Positions 1 through 12,770 of a stretch of 64,000 bases of DNA are shown piece after piece (positions within the stretch are counted from its first letter, which is position 1; the number at the start of each line of letters is the position of its first letter). The notes under the pieces are model-generated. The model searched no databases. It had not been told where the DNA came from and worked only from the letters and a program-made list of their open reading frames with translations. Location of the stretch: NCBI RefSeq assembly GCF_029873635.1, contig NC_080422.1, positions 16,708,049 to 16,772,048 on the forward strand, given 5' to 3'. The position numbers and the translations under genes were made by a program. This DNA is from Malania oleifera. Its lineage: Eukaryota; Streptophyta; Magnoliopsida; Santalales; Ximeniaceae.

Positions 1-2870
1 AAAGATCAAAATGAATGGGTCAGTATGGAAACTGAGAGATGTCAGGTATATTCCATACCTGAGGAAGAATTTGATCTCAGTCGGTCAATTGGCAGATGAA
101 GGCTATAGCACATCTTTCATGGGTGATGAATGGAAGATTTCGAAGGGTGCATTGACAATTGCTCGAGGTAAGAAAAGTGGTACTCTTTATGTAACTCTTG
201 ATACATGTATGTCTATTACAGTTGCTACAGGAAATGATGATAGCAACTTATGGCATCAACGACTCGGACACCTGAGTGAGAAGGGCTCAAGGTAATGCAC
301 TCAAAGGGTAAGTTGAGTGATTTACAGTCGGTGCAGATTTACACATGTGAGGATTGCATATTTGGGAAACAAAAAAGAGTCAATTTCCAGACAAATATCA
401 GTACCCCGAAGAAAGAGAGACTTGAGCTAGTCCATTCAAATGTGTGGAGACCAACAACCATTTGGTCTACAAGAGGAAAGCATTACTTCGTTACATTTAT
501 TGATGATCATTCACGAAAGGTATGAGTTTACTTCCTGAAGTATAAATCTGATGTTTTTGATGCTTTTAGAATTTGGAAAGTGATGGTAGAAAATGAAACT
601 GGTTTGAAAATCAAAAAGCTGAGAACAGATAACGGTGGAGAGTATGTTGACACTGAATTCAAGAAATTCTGCTATGAACATGGTATCAGAATGGAAAGAA
701 CTGTGTCAGGTATGCCTCAACACAACGGCGTAGCAGAGTAGATGAATCAAACGTTGACAAAAAAAGCCAGAAGCATGCGTATGCAGTCAGGCCTGCCAAA
801 GATGTTTTGGGCAGATGCAGTCAACACAGCAACTTATTTGATCAATAGAAGTCCTTTAGTACCATTGGACTACAGTCTACCTGAAGAAGTTTGGAGTAAC
901 AAAGAGGTAAGACTTTCACATTTGAAAGTTTTTGATTGTGTCGTATATGTACATGATCATGTTAGGAATAAGTTGGATCCAAAATCCCAGAAATGCACTT
1001 TCATCTGTTATGGTGGAGATGAATTTGGATATCGCATTTGGGATGATGAAAACAAAAAGGTGATCAGAAGCATATATGTGATTTTTGATGAAAATGATGT
1101 GCAAGGATAGAAACACAAACGGGTCTACAGAGTCTGAAACAATCTTTGTAGATGTGGATGATGCTTTTAAAGGTGTAAGGACATGTCAGCAGAACACAGA
1201 GAATCCTCAGCAGCCTACTGAGATTTCTCAGGCAGAGGAACATGTGGAGCAGATTGTTACACCACCACCTCCTACTCCAACACCAGAGATTAGGAGATCT
1301 TCTCGGTAGTACATACCAAACAGGAGGTATGTGAACCATTTACTTCTTACAGATGGAGGAGAATCTGAATGCTATGTTGAAGCATGTCAAGCAGGAGATG
1401 TGAGTGAGTGGGAGCTTGCAATTAAAGACTAGATGAAGTCTCTTAACTCCAACAAAACATGGGAACTAGCTAAGTTGCCCAAAGGTAAGAAGGCTCTTCA
1501 AAACAAATGGGTTTATAGAATCAAAGAGGAGTATGATGGCTCTAGGAGGTACAAGGCTCGGTTGGTAGTTAAAGGCTTCGAGCAGAAGAAAGGAATTGAC
1601 TATACAGACATTTTTATACCAGTTGTGAAGCTGACAACCATCAGATCTGTTCTAAGTATTTTTGTCTCAGAGGGTTTACATCTTGAACAGTTAGACGTGA
1701 AGACAACATTTCTTCACGGTGATCTTGATGAGGAAATCTATATGCAATAGTCAGAAGGTTTCTTAGAAAAACGCAAAGAGAATCTTGTATGCAAATTGAA
1801 AAAAAGTTTGTATGGTCTCAAACAAGCTCTTAGACAGGGGTACAAGAAATTCGACAGCTGTATGCAAAGGAACAATTTTTCAGAAATGTAATGCCGACCA
1901 CTGCTGCTACTTCAAAAGGTATCGTGTTAGTTATATTATTCTACTGTTATATATCGATGATATGCTAGTCGTAGGATCAGATATAGAAGAGATCAATAAA
2001 TTGAAGAAGTAACTGTTAGTGGAATTTGATATGAAAGACTTGGGTCCTACAAAACAGATTCTTGGGATGCAGATCTCTAGAGATAAGCAACAAGACACGT
2101 TGCAGTTATCTTAGTCAGAGTACATCAGTCGTGTTTTACAGAGGTTCAACATGAGCAGCACCAAGGTTGTAAATACACTATTGGCAGGTCATTTCCTTCT
2201 CTCAAAGAATTAGTCTCCATAGACAGATGAAGAGAAAGACTTCATGACTTAGGTTATGCCTCAGCTGTTGGAAGTCTAATGTATGCTATGGTTGGTACCA
2301 GACAAGATATTAGCCAAGCAGTGGGAGCTGTCAACAGGTATATGTCAAATCCAGGGAAGACACACTAGGAAGCAGTAAAGTGAGTTTTGAGATATCTTCG
2401 TGGCACTATTGATAAGTGCCTATGTTTTGACAAAAGTGATTTGAAAATTCAAGGATTCGTAGATGCTAATTTTGCAAGTGAGATTGATCATCATAGAAGC
2501 ACCACCGGGTACATATTCACTGTTGGCTCAACAGCTGTTAGTTAGATATCACAGATACAGAAGATTGTTGTTTTATCCACTACAGAAGCTGAATATGTAG
2601 CAGTGACAGAAGTCAGTAAAGAGATTATTTGCCTTAGGGTTTGTTAACGGAGCTTAGATTAAAGTAGGAAAGGAATGTTTTGTACAATGACAGTCAAAGT
2701 GCGATACATCTACATCTAGCGCGAAGAACTCAGCATTTCATTCCAAAACTAAGCATATTGGATTACATTACCACTTCGTTCAGATCTCTGATAGAGGACG
2801 GTGTGTTGATACTTGAAAAAATCCAAGGTAGCAGAAATCCAGCAGATATGTTAACTAAGGTGGTGACTAC
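1..2870 (+). mobile_element. Ty1/copia (Tork/Tnt1-like) internal region, copy 1, partial
   Basis: A copia polyprotein remnant enters from the left edge. Visible parts in order: GAG-pre-integrase (about 11-295, with a WHQRLGHLSEKG-type motif), integrase core (about 400-1110, including TDNGGEY and PQHNG), reverse transcriptase (about 1430-2100, including LLYIDDML) and RNase H (about 2440-2860, ending with NPADMLTK). Similarity in order and motifs is to the Tnt1/Tork lineage, whose products make virus-like particles and reverse-transcribe the element RNA. It is a fossil with several breaks. It runs straight into copy 2 near 2.87 kb, with no LTR between, and a short direct repeat sits at that border. 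Confidence 0.9.
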
Positions 2871-5800
2871 AGACTGGTCATTACAATACTGGAACTATGG
2901 AAAGACTGGTCATTACAAGAACCAGTGTAGAAGTCAGAAGAAAGAGTACGAGACGAGGGCAAAGAAAAAAGCAAATATTGCTTCCAAAAATGATGAGATG
3001 TTGATCTGCTCTTTGGAGAGCAAGCAGGAGTCTTGGGTGTTAGACTTCGGAGTTTCATTCCATGCCACTTGCAGCAGAGACTGCTTGGAGGGATATACAT
3101 CAGGTAATTTTGGTAAAGTTTGTGTGGGCAATGATCAACCATGCGACATTGCCGGTAAGGGGACTGTAAATATCAAAATGAATGGGTCAGTATGGAAACT
3201 GAGAGATGTCAGGTATATTCCATACCCGAGGAAGAATTTGATCTCATTCGGTCAATTGGAAAATGAAGGCTATAACACATCTTTCATGGGTGATAAATGG
3301 AAGATTTCGAAGGGTGCATTGACAATTGCTTGAGGTAAGAAAAGTGATACTCTTTATGTAACTCCTGATACAAGTATGTTTATTACAGTTGCTACGGGAA
3401 ATGATGATAGCAACTTATGGCATCAATGACTCGGACACTTGAGTGAGAAGGGACTCAAGGTAATGCACTCAAAGGGTAAGTTGAGTGATTTATAGTCGGT
3501 GTAGATTGACACATGTGAGGATTGCATATTTGGGAAACAGAAGAGAGTCAATTTTCAAACAAATATCAGTACCTTGAAGAAAGAGAGACTTGAGCTGGTC
3601 CATTCAAATGTATGGGGACCAACAAACATTTGGTCTACAATAGGAAAACATTACTTCGTCACGTTTATCGATGATCATTCATGGAAGGTATGGGTTTACT
3701 TCCTGAAGTACAAATATGATGTTTTTGATGCTTTTAGAATTTGGAAAGCGATGGTAGAAAACGAAACTGGTTTGAAAATGAAAAGCTGAGAATAGATAAC
3801 GGTGGAGAGTATGTTGACACCGAATTCAATAAATTTTGCTATGAGCATGGATCAGAATGGAAAGAACTGTGCCAGGTATGCCTCAACACAACGGCGTAGT
3901 AGAGCAAATGAACAGAACGTTGACAGAGAAAGCCAGAAGCATGTGTATGCAGTCAGGCCTGCCAAAGATGTTTTGGGTAAAAGCAGTCAACACAGCAGCT
4001 TATTTGATCAATAGAAGTCCTTTAGTACCATTGGACTATAGTCTACCTAAAGAAGTTTGGAGTAACAAAGAGGTAAGACTTTCACAGTTGAAAGTTTTCG
4101 GTTGTGTCGTATATGTACATGATCATGTCAAGAATAAGCTAGATCCGAAATCTTGGAAATGCACTTTCATCGGTTATGGTGGAGATGAATTTGGATATCG
4201 CATTTGGGATGATGAAAACAAAAAGGTGATCAGAAGCAGAGATGTGATTTTTGATGAAAAGATGATGTACAAGGATAGACACACAACTGGGTCTAAAGAG
4301 TCTGAAACAACCTTTGTAGATGTGGATGATGTTTTAGAAGGTGTAAGGACACGTCAGCAGAACACAGAGAATCCTCAGAAGACTACCAAGATTCCTCAGG
4401 CAGAGGAACATGTGGAGCAAATTGTTGCACCACCACCTCCTACTTTAGCACTAGAGATTAGGAGATCTTTTCGGCAGCACATACCGAACAGGAGGTATGT
4501 GAACCATTTACTTCTCACAGGTGGAGGAGAACCTGAATGCTATGTTGAAGCATGTCAGGCAGGAGATGCAAGAAAGTGGGAGCTTACAATGAAAGACGAG
4601 ATGAAGTCTCTTAACTCTAACAAAACATGGGAACTAGTTAAGTTGCCTAAAGGTAAGAAGGCTCTTCAAAACAAATGGGTTTATAGAATCAAAGAGGAGC
4701 ATGAGGGCTCTAGAGGTACAAGGTTTGGTTGGTAGTTAAAGTTTCGAGTAAAAGAAAGGAATTGACTACACCGACATTTTTGCACCAGTTGTGAAGCTGA
4801 CAACCATCAGATATGTTCTGAGTATTGTTGCCTCAGAGGGTTTACATCTTGAAAAGTTTGACGTGAAGACGACATTTCTTCACGGTGATCTTGATGACGA
4901 AATCTATATGCAACATCCAGAAGGTTTCTTAGAAAAAGGCAAAGAGAATCTTGTATGCAAATTGAAAAAGAGTTTGTATGGTCTCAAACAAGCTCCTAGA
5001 CAGTGGTACAAGAAATTCAACAGCTGTATGCAGAAGAACAATTTTCATAAAAGTAATGCCGACTACTGCTGCTACTTCAAAAGGTATCATGCTAGTTATA
5101 TTATTCTACTGTTATATGTCGATGATATGCTAATCGCAGGATTAGATATAGAGGAGATCAGGAAATTGAAGAAACAACTGTCAAAGGAATTTGATATGAA
5201 AGACTTGGGTCCTACAAAACAAATTCTTGCGATGCGGATCTCTAGAGATAAGCAACAAGGCACGTTGTAGTTATCTCAATCAGAGTACATCAGCCGTGTT
5301 TTATAGAGGTTCAACATGAGCAGCGCCAAGGTTGTAAATACACCATTGGCAGGTCATTTCCATCTCTCAAAGAATTAGTCTCCCTAGATAGATGAAGAGA
5401 AAGACTTCATGACTAAGGTTTCATATGCCTCAGCCGTTGGAAGTCTAATGTATGCTATGGTTGGTACCAGACCAAATATTGGCCAAGTAGTGGGAGCCGT
5501 TAGCAGGTATATGTTAAATCCATGGAAGACACACTGGGAAGCAGTAAAGTGGATTTTGAGATATCTTCGTGACACTATTGATAAGTGCCTATGTTTCAGC
5601 AAAAGTGACCTAAAAATCCGAGGATTTGTAGATGCTGATTTTGCAGGTGAGATTAATCATCGCAGAAGCACCACCGGGTACATATTCACTGTTGGCTCAA
5701 AAGCTGTTAGTTGGATGTCACAGATACAGAAGATTGTTGTTTTATCTACTACAGAAGCTGAATATGTAGCAGTGACAGAAGCCAGTAAAGAGATGATTTG

Positions 5801-6148
5801 CCTTTAGGGTTTGTTAACAGAGTTTCAATTAAAGCAGGAAAGGAATGTTTTGTACAATGACAGTCAGAGTGCGATACATCTGGCGAAGAACTCAGCATTT
5901 CATTTCAAAACTAAGCATATTGGATTGCGTTACCACTTCATCAAATCTCTGATAGAGGACGGTGTGTTGATACTTGAAAAAATCCAAGGTAGCATAAATC
6001 CAGCAGATATGTTAACTAAGGTGGTGAATACAGAGAAGCTGAAGTTGTTTTCAACTTCAGTTGGTCTTCATGCCTGAAGACATATTTTGAGCACATCATT
6101 TATTCATGATACTGGTTGAGGAGGCGTCTCTGTCTCCAAGTGGGAGAT
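2871..6148 (+). mobile_element. Ty1/copia (Tork/Tnt1-like) internal region, copy 2
   Basis: Second copy of the same family, very similar to copy 1 base by base. Parts: gag zinc knuckle (about 2890-2940, CWNYGKTGH-like spacing although the first position reads Y), protease (about 3020-3200), GAG-pre-integrase (about 3170-3480), integrase (about 3570-4260), reverse transcriptase (about 4600-5400, LLYVDDML) and RNase H (about 5560-6077). A purine-rich polypurine tract (AAGTGGGAGATT, about 6137-6148) lies directly before the 3' LTR. The coding part is broken in several places. The 5' LTR and most of gag are not seen in this window. Confidence 0.92.
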
Positions 6149-6390
6149 TGTTAGAGTTGGAGCCAGAAGACAGTCAGGAGACAGCTGGAGACGTGTTGCA
6201 AGCTAGGAGTCAGTAAGAAACACGGTGGAATTTATCTCTCCATTAATCTCTCCATTATAACTTCCATTTGTAATTGATTTTATTTAATTATGATTTAAAT
6301 TCCAAGCCCTATAAATAGAGGGCTGTGGAAGATGTAATTGTGTGTGTAGAAGTGTGAGAAGCTCAGAGAGAGCAGAGAAGAAGAAGGGTG

Positions 6391-6393
<3 letters not shown>

Positions 6394-6431
<38 letters not shown>
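6394..6431. repeat. (GA)n microsatellite inside LTR
   Basis: About 19 GA units just downstream of the LTR TATA box, in the region expected to be early transcribed LTR sequence. Confidence 0.95.
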
Positions 6432-6434
<3 letters not shown>

Positions 6435-6476
6435 TTGTAATATTTTCCGGCGATAGTGAATACTTGGTGTGTGCTC

Positions 6477-6508
6477 CGTGGACGTAGGTCTTTTTTGACC
6501 GAACCACG
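6477..6508 (+). other. Predicted LTR RNA hairpin (Tork-like LTR)
   Basis: Outer stem CGTGG/CCACG, inner stem GGTC/GACC with a T6 loop, and the unpaired segments ACGTA and GAA between the stems. The same arrangement with different stem bases occurs at 24198, 34525, 43071 and 56746. It lies in the LTR part expected to be R/U5, so it would be in the element RNA. Structure is inferred by eye; no folding was run. Confidence 0.55.
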
Positions 6509-6556
6509 TTAAATCTTTGATGTCATTTTGATCTGGATGCTCACAGGTTTCTAACA

Positions 6557-7000
6557 CTGAGCTCGTCGACGAGTAGCTACCAAGAGTCAGAATTTCTCAA
6601 AATTGAAGACTCGTCGACGAAAGTATGGACACATCAACGAGTGGTCTTCTTCATGTTGTTGACGAAGCCTTGTACTCGTCGACGAGTGTCGCCTAAGCCG
6701 TGAAGAGAAATTCAAAATTTGAATTTGGACGTTATGGTAGTTGGATATTTGGAGGGAAACCTTCGAGAAACTTCTATTTATGTATTTATGAATGTATTTT
6801 GTTCATAGAGAACTTTGTAAGACTTTTGTATTGTTGTTCTTCACATTATAGTGAATATTGAGCGTCGTTTGTTTTATTCTTATGTGATAAATTGTTGTTT
6901 CTCATCGATATTGGTTGTGTTGTTGAGACTTGGTGATTTGTTGCAAGTTTATATCTTTCGTTGTGTGTGTGAGTATCCTATACTCAATTCCAATCACAAC
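6557..7000 (+). repeat. LTR-like fragment with CTCGTCGACGAG palindromes
   Basis: Just right of the copia LTR. Two exact CTCGTCGACGAG palindromes (6562-6573, 6675-6686) and one-off variants (about 6610, 6655) lie within 130 bp. The rest is T/G-rich and ends near a CACAACA motif at about 6998. The same palindrome occurs in LTRs at 25.2-25.4 kb and 29.1-29.3 kb, so this is probably an old LTR into which the Tork-like element inserted. The right limit is uncertain. Confidence 0.45.
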
Positions 7001-7264
7001 AACAACCTTCTTTTCCTAGGAATTGAAATTAAGTTTCTGGGGTTTGGAACTATGATTCTGCTTTCTTTCATGTTTTTTTAAGGCTGGAAGGGCTGCAAAT
7101 AAGCTTCAATCTCTATATTCTGAAGCCAAGTGACTGCAATGCATATGTTATCAAGATATGTGAGAAAGCTGTCAATTGTTTCAGAAATCTTTTGTGTTAG
7201 CATGATTGGCATACAACTGCAAAGTACTGCTGTTTTATGCTCTGGAAACACCTCTGAAAAAGGA

Positions 7265-7765
7265 TGAAAGTGTTTTCTCTATTGGCAACGACAAGGCTGG
7301 GGGCCAGGCCCTGATGGCCTAAATGCTTTTTCTTTTTTCTCAAAGGCGCTTGAGATGGAAGGATGTTGTGGGAGAAGAAGAGACTCATGCTATTATTAGT
7401 TTTCAAAATCTAGGAGAATATGAGGAGAAGGTCAATGCCACTGCTTGGGATTTAATGCTGTTTTATCCTTTTTGAATGAAGGAGTTAACGAGGTGGATAC
7501 TAAATACAGACACATCCATGAATAGGTGATTTGAACGAGAGAATGAGTCTTATACCATGCCATTAGGTCCTTTCGATTAAGAAATGAGAGCTTGGGTTTT
7601 TAAAAGATAGAAAATTCAATGGAAAGCTGCTAATGTTATGGGGCATGGTTGGTATTTTATTATTAGAACATTTTCCTTAGGGGATGAACGCATTCATGCC
7701 GCTTTGCTGAAGAATAGAAGTATTTGGAGTCTAAAGCATCGAGGAGACAGTAGCTGGAATGGATT
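7265..7765 (+). pseudogene. Non-LTR (L1-type LINE) reverse transcriptase scraps
   Basis: Two short blocks with LINE signatures. At about 7270-7410 the frames read SIGNDKA, PGPDGLNAFF and WKDVVGEEETHAI, the palm-domain start of plant L1 reverse transcriptases, but only by changing frame. At about 7680-7765 a frame reads HAALLKNRSIWSLKHRGDSSWN, resembling the stretch before the zf-RVT region. The DNA between them is short compared with a whole LINE, so much is missing. No poly(A) tail or target duplication was found. This is a decayed fragment with no expected function. Confidence 0.55.
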
Positions 7766-9461
7766 CACGCTGCATTCTTTCATATACTTTTTTTTTTCTT
7801 TCTTTCTTAATTGCGAAGATTTATTCATATGCTTTTTTGATGATGGGAGCTAGACGCACACTCCAATTATCAGATGAAGCGTGCTTCACGAACTGTGGTA
7901 TTCTGTTTTTGTGCAGCAGCTCATGTGGTGATTAACTTGATTGCCGCCATCCAAGCTTCCACCCAAGCTTGATGCTGAATGGTGGATGATTTTAGATTCA
8001 TGATTAAAGATGAGTCTAAGTCTGGAGCTCTTGTTTAGAGTTTTTTCTTTTGTGCATCAGTTTTTCTTTCATCTTTCGGTGAAGCTTTCCTTCCTTGTTC
8101 TGAAGGCGGCAAATTCAAACGCAAACATATTGTATTTGTTAATACAAGTTAAGTATTGACTTCATGAAACTTCTTAAAAGACTTTCACGCTATAAACAGG
8201 CTGTCTAGACATGATTCTGCCAGCGGTTTGCATTTACCTGTGGTCGTAAAAACCACTCCTAGAAAGTTTCTACCACAGCGGTTCTCAACTGCCGCCAAGT
8301 CATGAGATAACTTTTAACATTTAATGGTTATAAATTATGAGTTAGAAATTAACGAAGGGCACTTTTGTCGTTGGATTAGTCAATCCTTAATTAGTTCAAA
8401 CTTCCTGAGATTTTTTATTTTTGAAGTACTAGGCTCGTAACGAATAATAGTTGTACAACATTTAATGTCAATTCAATATTTTATATATACAAGGAAGATT
8501 CGTAAATATTTTTAGATTTAATTAGAATGATGAAAATAACTATATGAAATTAATTAGTACACGTTTTTAATTGTACTAATTAAAAGTATAGGGACTGATA
8601 TAAAATTTGCTTAATAATATAAGGACTAACATATAATTTCGTCAAAAAAAAAAGTATAGTAAGTTAATTATTTCAATAAAATTGTTACATAACTTTATTT
8701 TAAGGAATTGGCCAGCCATGATTAAATGTCACATTTAATAAAATAAAAACACACACACAATATATATTTCCTAATAAGGAATTATTAGAAAAGGGATTTT
8801 TTAAATATTAATTATATATCTTCTTCTCAAAATTATTAGGACAAATACATTTTTATTATTTATATTGTAATATTATTGTGACATATCACATCTTAAAGAA
8901 TTAATAAACAAACTTTTAATGCCTAGTTATATTCTAAGACAAATATACATTGTTTTTCTTTTCGAGCAATTATATATATATATTCTAATTTTAGATCTAT
9001 GGCAATACGAAATATAATCTAATTTTTTCTTTTCTTTGAGTAAAGAATACTATGATGCATCCCGAACTCAAATTTTTTTTTTGTTTTTTACTTTTCAATG
9101 TGATTTTTTTAATAGAAAAATGTATAAATTTAAATACATATAAAAGGCAAAAGAGGAACTGATTTTTTAAACAAGAAAAAAAATAGGGTATTTCGAGAAG
9201 GAACAATTGGTTAGGATTTATTGACATAAGAGTTGTCAATATTTAATTGGATTAGTCTATAGATGATGTGGTAGACCTTATCTACCTAATAATTTCTCCA
9301 CATTTAGGCCTTAGGATGAGTTTTGTGACTCAACTTCTCCATTCTAAAAATAAAAATTGGGTATACTGTGTTTGGTAAATCATTTTTTAGAATTTAGAAA
9401 GCTAACTTTCAGATTTTTGGAAACTTCAAAAATATTTTTATGGTTTTAAAGCTTTTGAAAG
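7766..9461. other. AT-rich intergenic DNA, nothing recognised
   Basis: No coding frame with family resemblance. A phrase of the type 'tatagggactgatataaaattt' (about 8586-8608) resembles decayed plant transposon sequence, but I could not assign it. Confidence 0.5.
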
Positions 9462-9473
9462 TTAAAAGCAAAC

Positions 9474-9887
9474 TTTTTTTTTTATTACATAGGAAATCTA
9501 GCCACCAACGAGTTCTTCGGACATCTTAGTGCGACACTAAACCTACGGTTCAACGTTCTCCGCCCCCAGGTCTCGCTGATCAGGGTAAAGCTCGGATGTA
9601 AACACGACTTCTGTACATCAGTTGGACGTTTGGCCAACCCAACTCTCGGGACACATTTTCATTACCATCCACGGTTCCTACTGGCTCAAATAATACTCCC
9701 ACCATTCACGGTCCCCGCTGTCTCACAGAGCGAACTTTCACCATTCATGGTCCTCCCTGGCTCACAAAGTAAACTCTCACTATCCACAGGTACTGTTGGC
9801 TCCGTGAGTGTATCTACCTGAAATTGAACCCTCGATACTCCATCTTACTTGTTGATGCCTTTCCACCGCGCCATGCCGTGGGGGCAA
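9474..9887 (-). mobile_element. tRNA-derived SINE with target-site duplication
   Basis: On the minus strand the head carries RNA polymerase III promoter-like boxes: A box TGGCGCGGTGG (complement of 9863-9873) and B box GGTTCAATTTC (complement of 9820-9830), about 33 bp apart as in tRNA-type SINEs. The 3' tail is the T10 run at 9474-9483 on the plus strand. A 12-bp duplication flanks it, TTAAAAGCAAAC (9462-9473) and TTAAAATCAAAC (9888-9899), with one mismatch, extended by T residues. The body is more GC-rich than the surroundings. It contains about four copies of a ~39-bp repeat (about 9660-9805). I do not know a family name. Confidence 0.65.
9660..9805. repeat. ~39-bp tandem repeat inside the SINE body
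   Basis: Four diverged units built around 'accattcacggtcc...ggctcacaaa'. Starts are near 9662, 9698, 9738 and 9777. Confidence 0.6.
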
Positions 9888-9935
9888 TTAAAATCAAACT
9901 TTTATTCTATTGTAGGGGTGTTCCTAATTATCTCT

Positions 9936-10140
9936 AAAAAAACATTACTTAATCATCAAAGCATCAATTAACTTTTATAAATAATAAATTTTCTTACATT
10001 TGATTTGAGAGAATGAATTTTGGGTCTTTGATTTAAATTGAGAAGATTTAGACAAAATTAAATACAATCTTATATTACATTATATCCAAACCCATACAAA
10101 AACATTACTCAATCATGAAAGCATCAATTAACTTTTAAAA
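9936..10140. repeat. 45-bp direct repeat, 160 bp apart, flanking a MITE-like segment
   Basis: The sequence at 9936-9980 recurs at 10096-10140 with only a few mismatches. The DNA between (about 9993-10095) resembles the MITE-like copies at 16205, 19030 and 19834: TTTGA start, internal TTTAGACAAAATTAA, end CCAAACCC. Confidence 0.55.
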
Positions 10141-12762
10141 GATGCTGAAGTTAGCTGAAGTTGTAGAGGAACTCTTAAAGTAAATCATGACAACCAACCA
10201 TTCACATCTTAATCTCAACACTCTAGTAAGTCAATAATTGTGCAGAACATTGGTTGAAAATTCAGAATTTATTATTTAGAGATTCCACCCCTCAAAAATT
10301 ATTTTTTATTGGAATTCAAGATCAAGTTAATCTAGCTCACAAACTCAAAGTCAAAATTTATAGATTTAAACAACAAAAAATGGAAGCAGCAAAGCAATTG
10401 AACTTAGAATCCCACAAACATGAACCCATGTTCTTCTTTCTCCTTAATTTTTTTTTTTATCAACACCATGCATGTTCTCATATTCTCTCTCTCTCTCTCT
10501 CTCTCCACATATTTATTTAGTTGAAGTGTACCTTAATTCAAGGTACAGAATCTAGCTAGGTTATGAAAATGGCAAGTGGTGGTTGGGAGTTTATCCAAAT
10601 TAGTTTTATCCAAAGAACTAATTAATTACTTTGTTTGAAAAGCATGAGAATATTTTAAGGCAATTTGATTATTGAGAAATTTCAGACCACTGCCAATGTA
10701 ATCTCATTCATACAATTTAAAATTAATATTAGGGGAACATAGAAGCTTAGTTATGACAGGTTTCCTAGCTACAATGTACCCTTAGCCTTAGAATTCATAA
10801 ATAATAAAATAAAGGTCGGTGGTGGGTCGGTCCAAGCTTGACAATTTGTAGCTTAAGCTTTTCTTAATTGTTGTATTATTAATTAAAGAGTCCTTTTTGG
10901 TTAATTTCCTCACTGCAGGTTCAAAAAATGGAGGTCATATCTATTTACTACTGAATAGGTCAATGGGTTTGGTGGTTATTAATAGTGAGGTTTAAACGGG
11001 TTTAGATTTGTGTTTGACTTCGTTTATGACTTGTCGGTAAAATAAATTCTTGTAATCGTACAATTAATTAACGAGTTGCGAACATCTACTTACTTTGTAG
11101 TAAATTTATTTTGCTCATTTTGTTTTTCTATTTCAATATATTTAGGTAGAATCATGAAGAAAATTGTACTTAAAATTATCTCAGTCCACTAATTTTTTTT
11201 TGTCCCAAAATGGTTTTAAACCTAAGCATTATTAATATAAAACACATAATTTTAGAATATATTTTCTTTTTCTTAAAAAAAAAAAATATGAGTCACCTCT
11301 CAAATAGTCCGATTCAAGTTTGTTTGATCTTTGTTTTATCGGTCGGATTTGAGTTAACTCGATTTTATTCAAGTCACTGCCGGTTCTTAACCCATACCTA
11401 ATTTAAATATATGAGTCATATAGGGTTGGCAAAAAAAAATTGATTTACTAAAGAATCATCAAACTTATAATTGGTAATTAATTGAAAAACTAAAATGAAG
11501 TTAAAATGATTTTGTGCATTATATTAAAATTTTAACTTCAACAACGTAAAAGTCCAAGCCCTCGGGATAAACCTTAGATGCATAAATCAATGGTTATTAT
11601 TCATTAGCATGGTAATATATATAAATGGGGGAAATGATAAATTTAGCATCATCGAGAAGACAACAACAATCGTTATTAGGGTTATAGTACCTTGTTTGAT
11701 AGCGTGTGGTGACCACCAATAGCATCACAAAGTCCTGACTAGCTAGACCTTAAATACGTATAATTATGTTCATAAATTAACTATCAGTCATTGTTAACTA
11801 ATATACAATTGTTTTGATAAAGGGACAATTTTATTAGCGTGCACTTTGCGTTAGACACAAGTGATCATGTATTATTCTCGTTATGAAATAACTTTTTAAA
11901 ATTTGGCCCGACAAAAAGTAAGATTTTTATTGACATTTGTTTTAATTTATCGTACCACATACTATGCGTCACGTGGCTTCATATTATATGTAATTTTTTT
12001 TATTAATATGATTAAAAAAAAGCTTACAATACGAAGTTTTATTTTTATTTACTTTTTTTTGTTCTTCCTTTTTCGATAATTTTCATTTTCTTAATTTTTG
12101 CCCTAAGACACTAAACAATATGTCCATGAGCCTTTTTCAACATCCCATTAATTATCTAAATGCAAAAAAAAACAGAATGAAACAAAATTAATTATTTGAA
12201 CATACAAAGTTCAACTTGATTGGCTCTAGAGTAAGGATAAGGTAGGATTGGTGAAAAAGGAAAGCAATCTAATTTTTAGGGTTTTGATTCTTTATTTAAA
12301 AAAAAAAAAAAAAAACTCTAGTAATGAAGCATGTAGAAGCACAAGAAAAATAAAAAAAAATAATGAATTGCTTAGATATAACATGAATTCAAATAAGTAT
12401 ACAACTGTCCAAGTAATATTTTACATAAACGATGAAATTTTTTGGGTTTGGATGATTTTCAATTGATGATTATTTAATTGAATTAAGCTTCTCAAAATTA
12501 TAATTTTTTTTTAAAAGATTTCATTATTTATCAAAAATATTATATGACTAGACAATCTAATCTAATAATTTCTTGTACAGTCATAGCACATAATTGTATG
12601 CAAAATAAATTATGCCCTAACTAATACTCAAAACGTTTCCATTGATCTGCTAGCAAATCTATAATTTATTTTTATTAGATAAAGTGTTTGTTTGAAAAAA
12701 AAAAAAACTTCACATATCATTTGAGTGTCATTTTTCGGTCCATTAAGCCTATTGACACAGTA
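10141..12762. other. AT-rich intergenic DNA
   Basis: No gene recognised. A (CT)n microsatellite lies at 10484-10506 and A-runs at 12298-12315. Two stretches with 'gtttaaacgggttta' and 'ttgagttaactcgatttta' character (about 10990-11060 and 11280-11400) look like decayed repeat DNA of unknown class. Confidence 0.5.
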
Positions 12763-12770
12763 GGAGGCAT

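Larger units (their letters stand above)
6149..6556 (+). repeat. 3' LTR of the Tork-like copia element
   Basis: 408-bp LTR bounded by TGTTAGA and TCTAACA, a perfect 7-bp inverted end pair, directly after the polypurine tract. It holds a TATA box (CCTATAAATAG, about 6307-6318), a GA microsatellite (6394-6431) and a conserved hairpin (6477-6508). The DNA immediately to its right belongs to a different LTR-like repeat, so the element appears inserted in older repeat DNA. The target duplication cannot be checked because the 5' end is outside the window. Confidence 0.9.

Noticed and set aside
6295-6557. Serine/leucine-rich frames on the minus strand
   Set aside because: They are translations of the GA microsatellite inside the copia LTR.
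8211-8300. Possible transposon end with AGCGGTT and ACCACAGCGG motifs
   Set aside because: Motifs repeat in the same direction, not inverted, and no target duplication was found.
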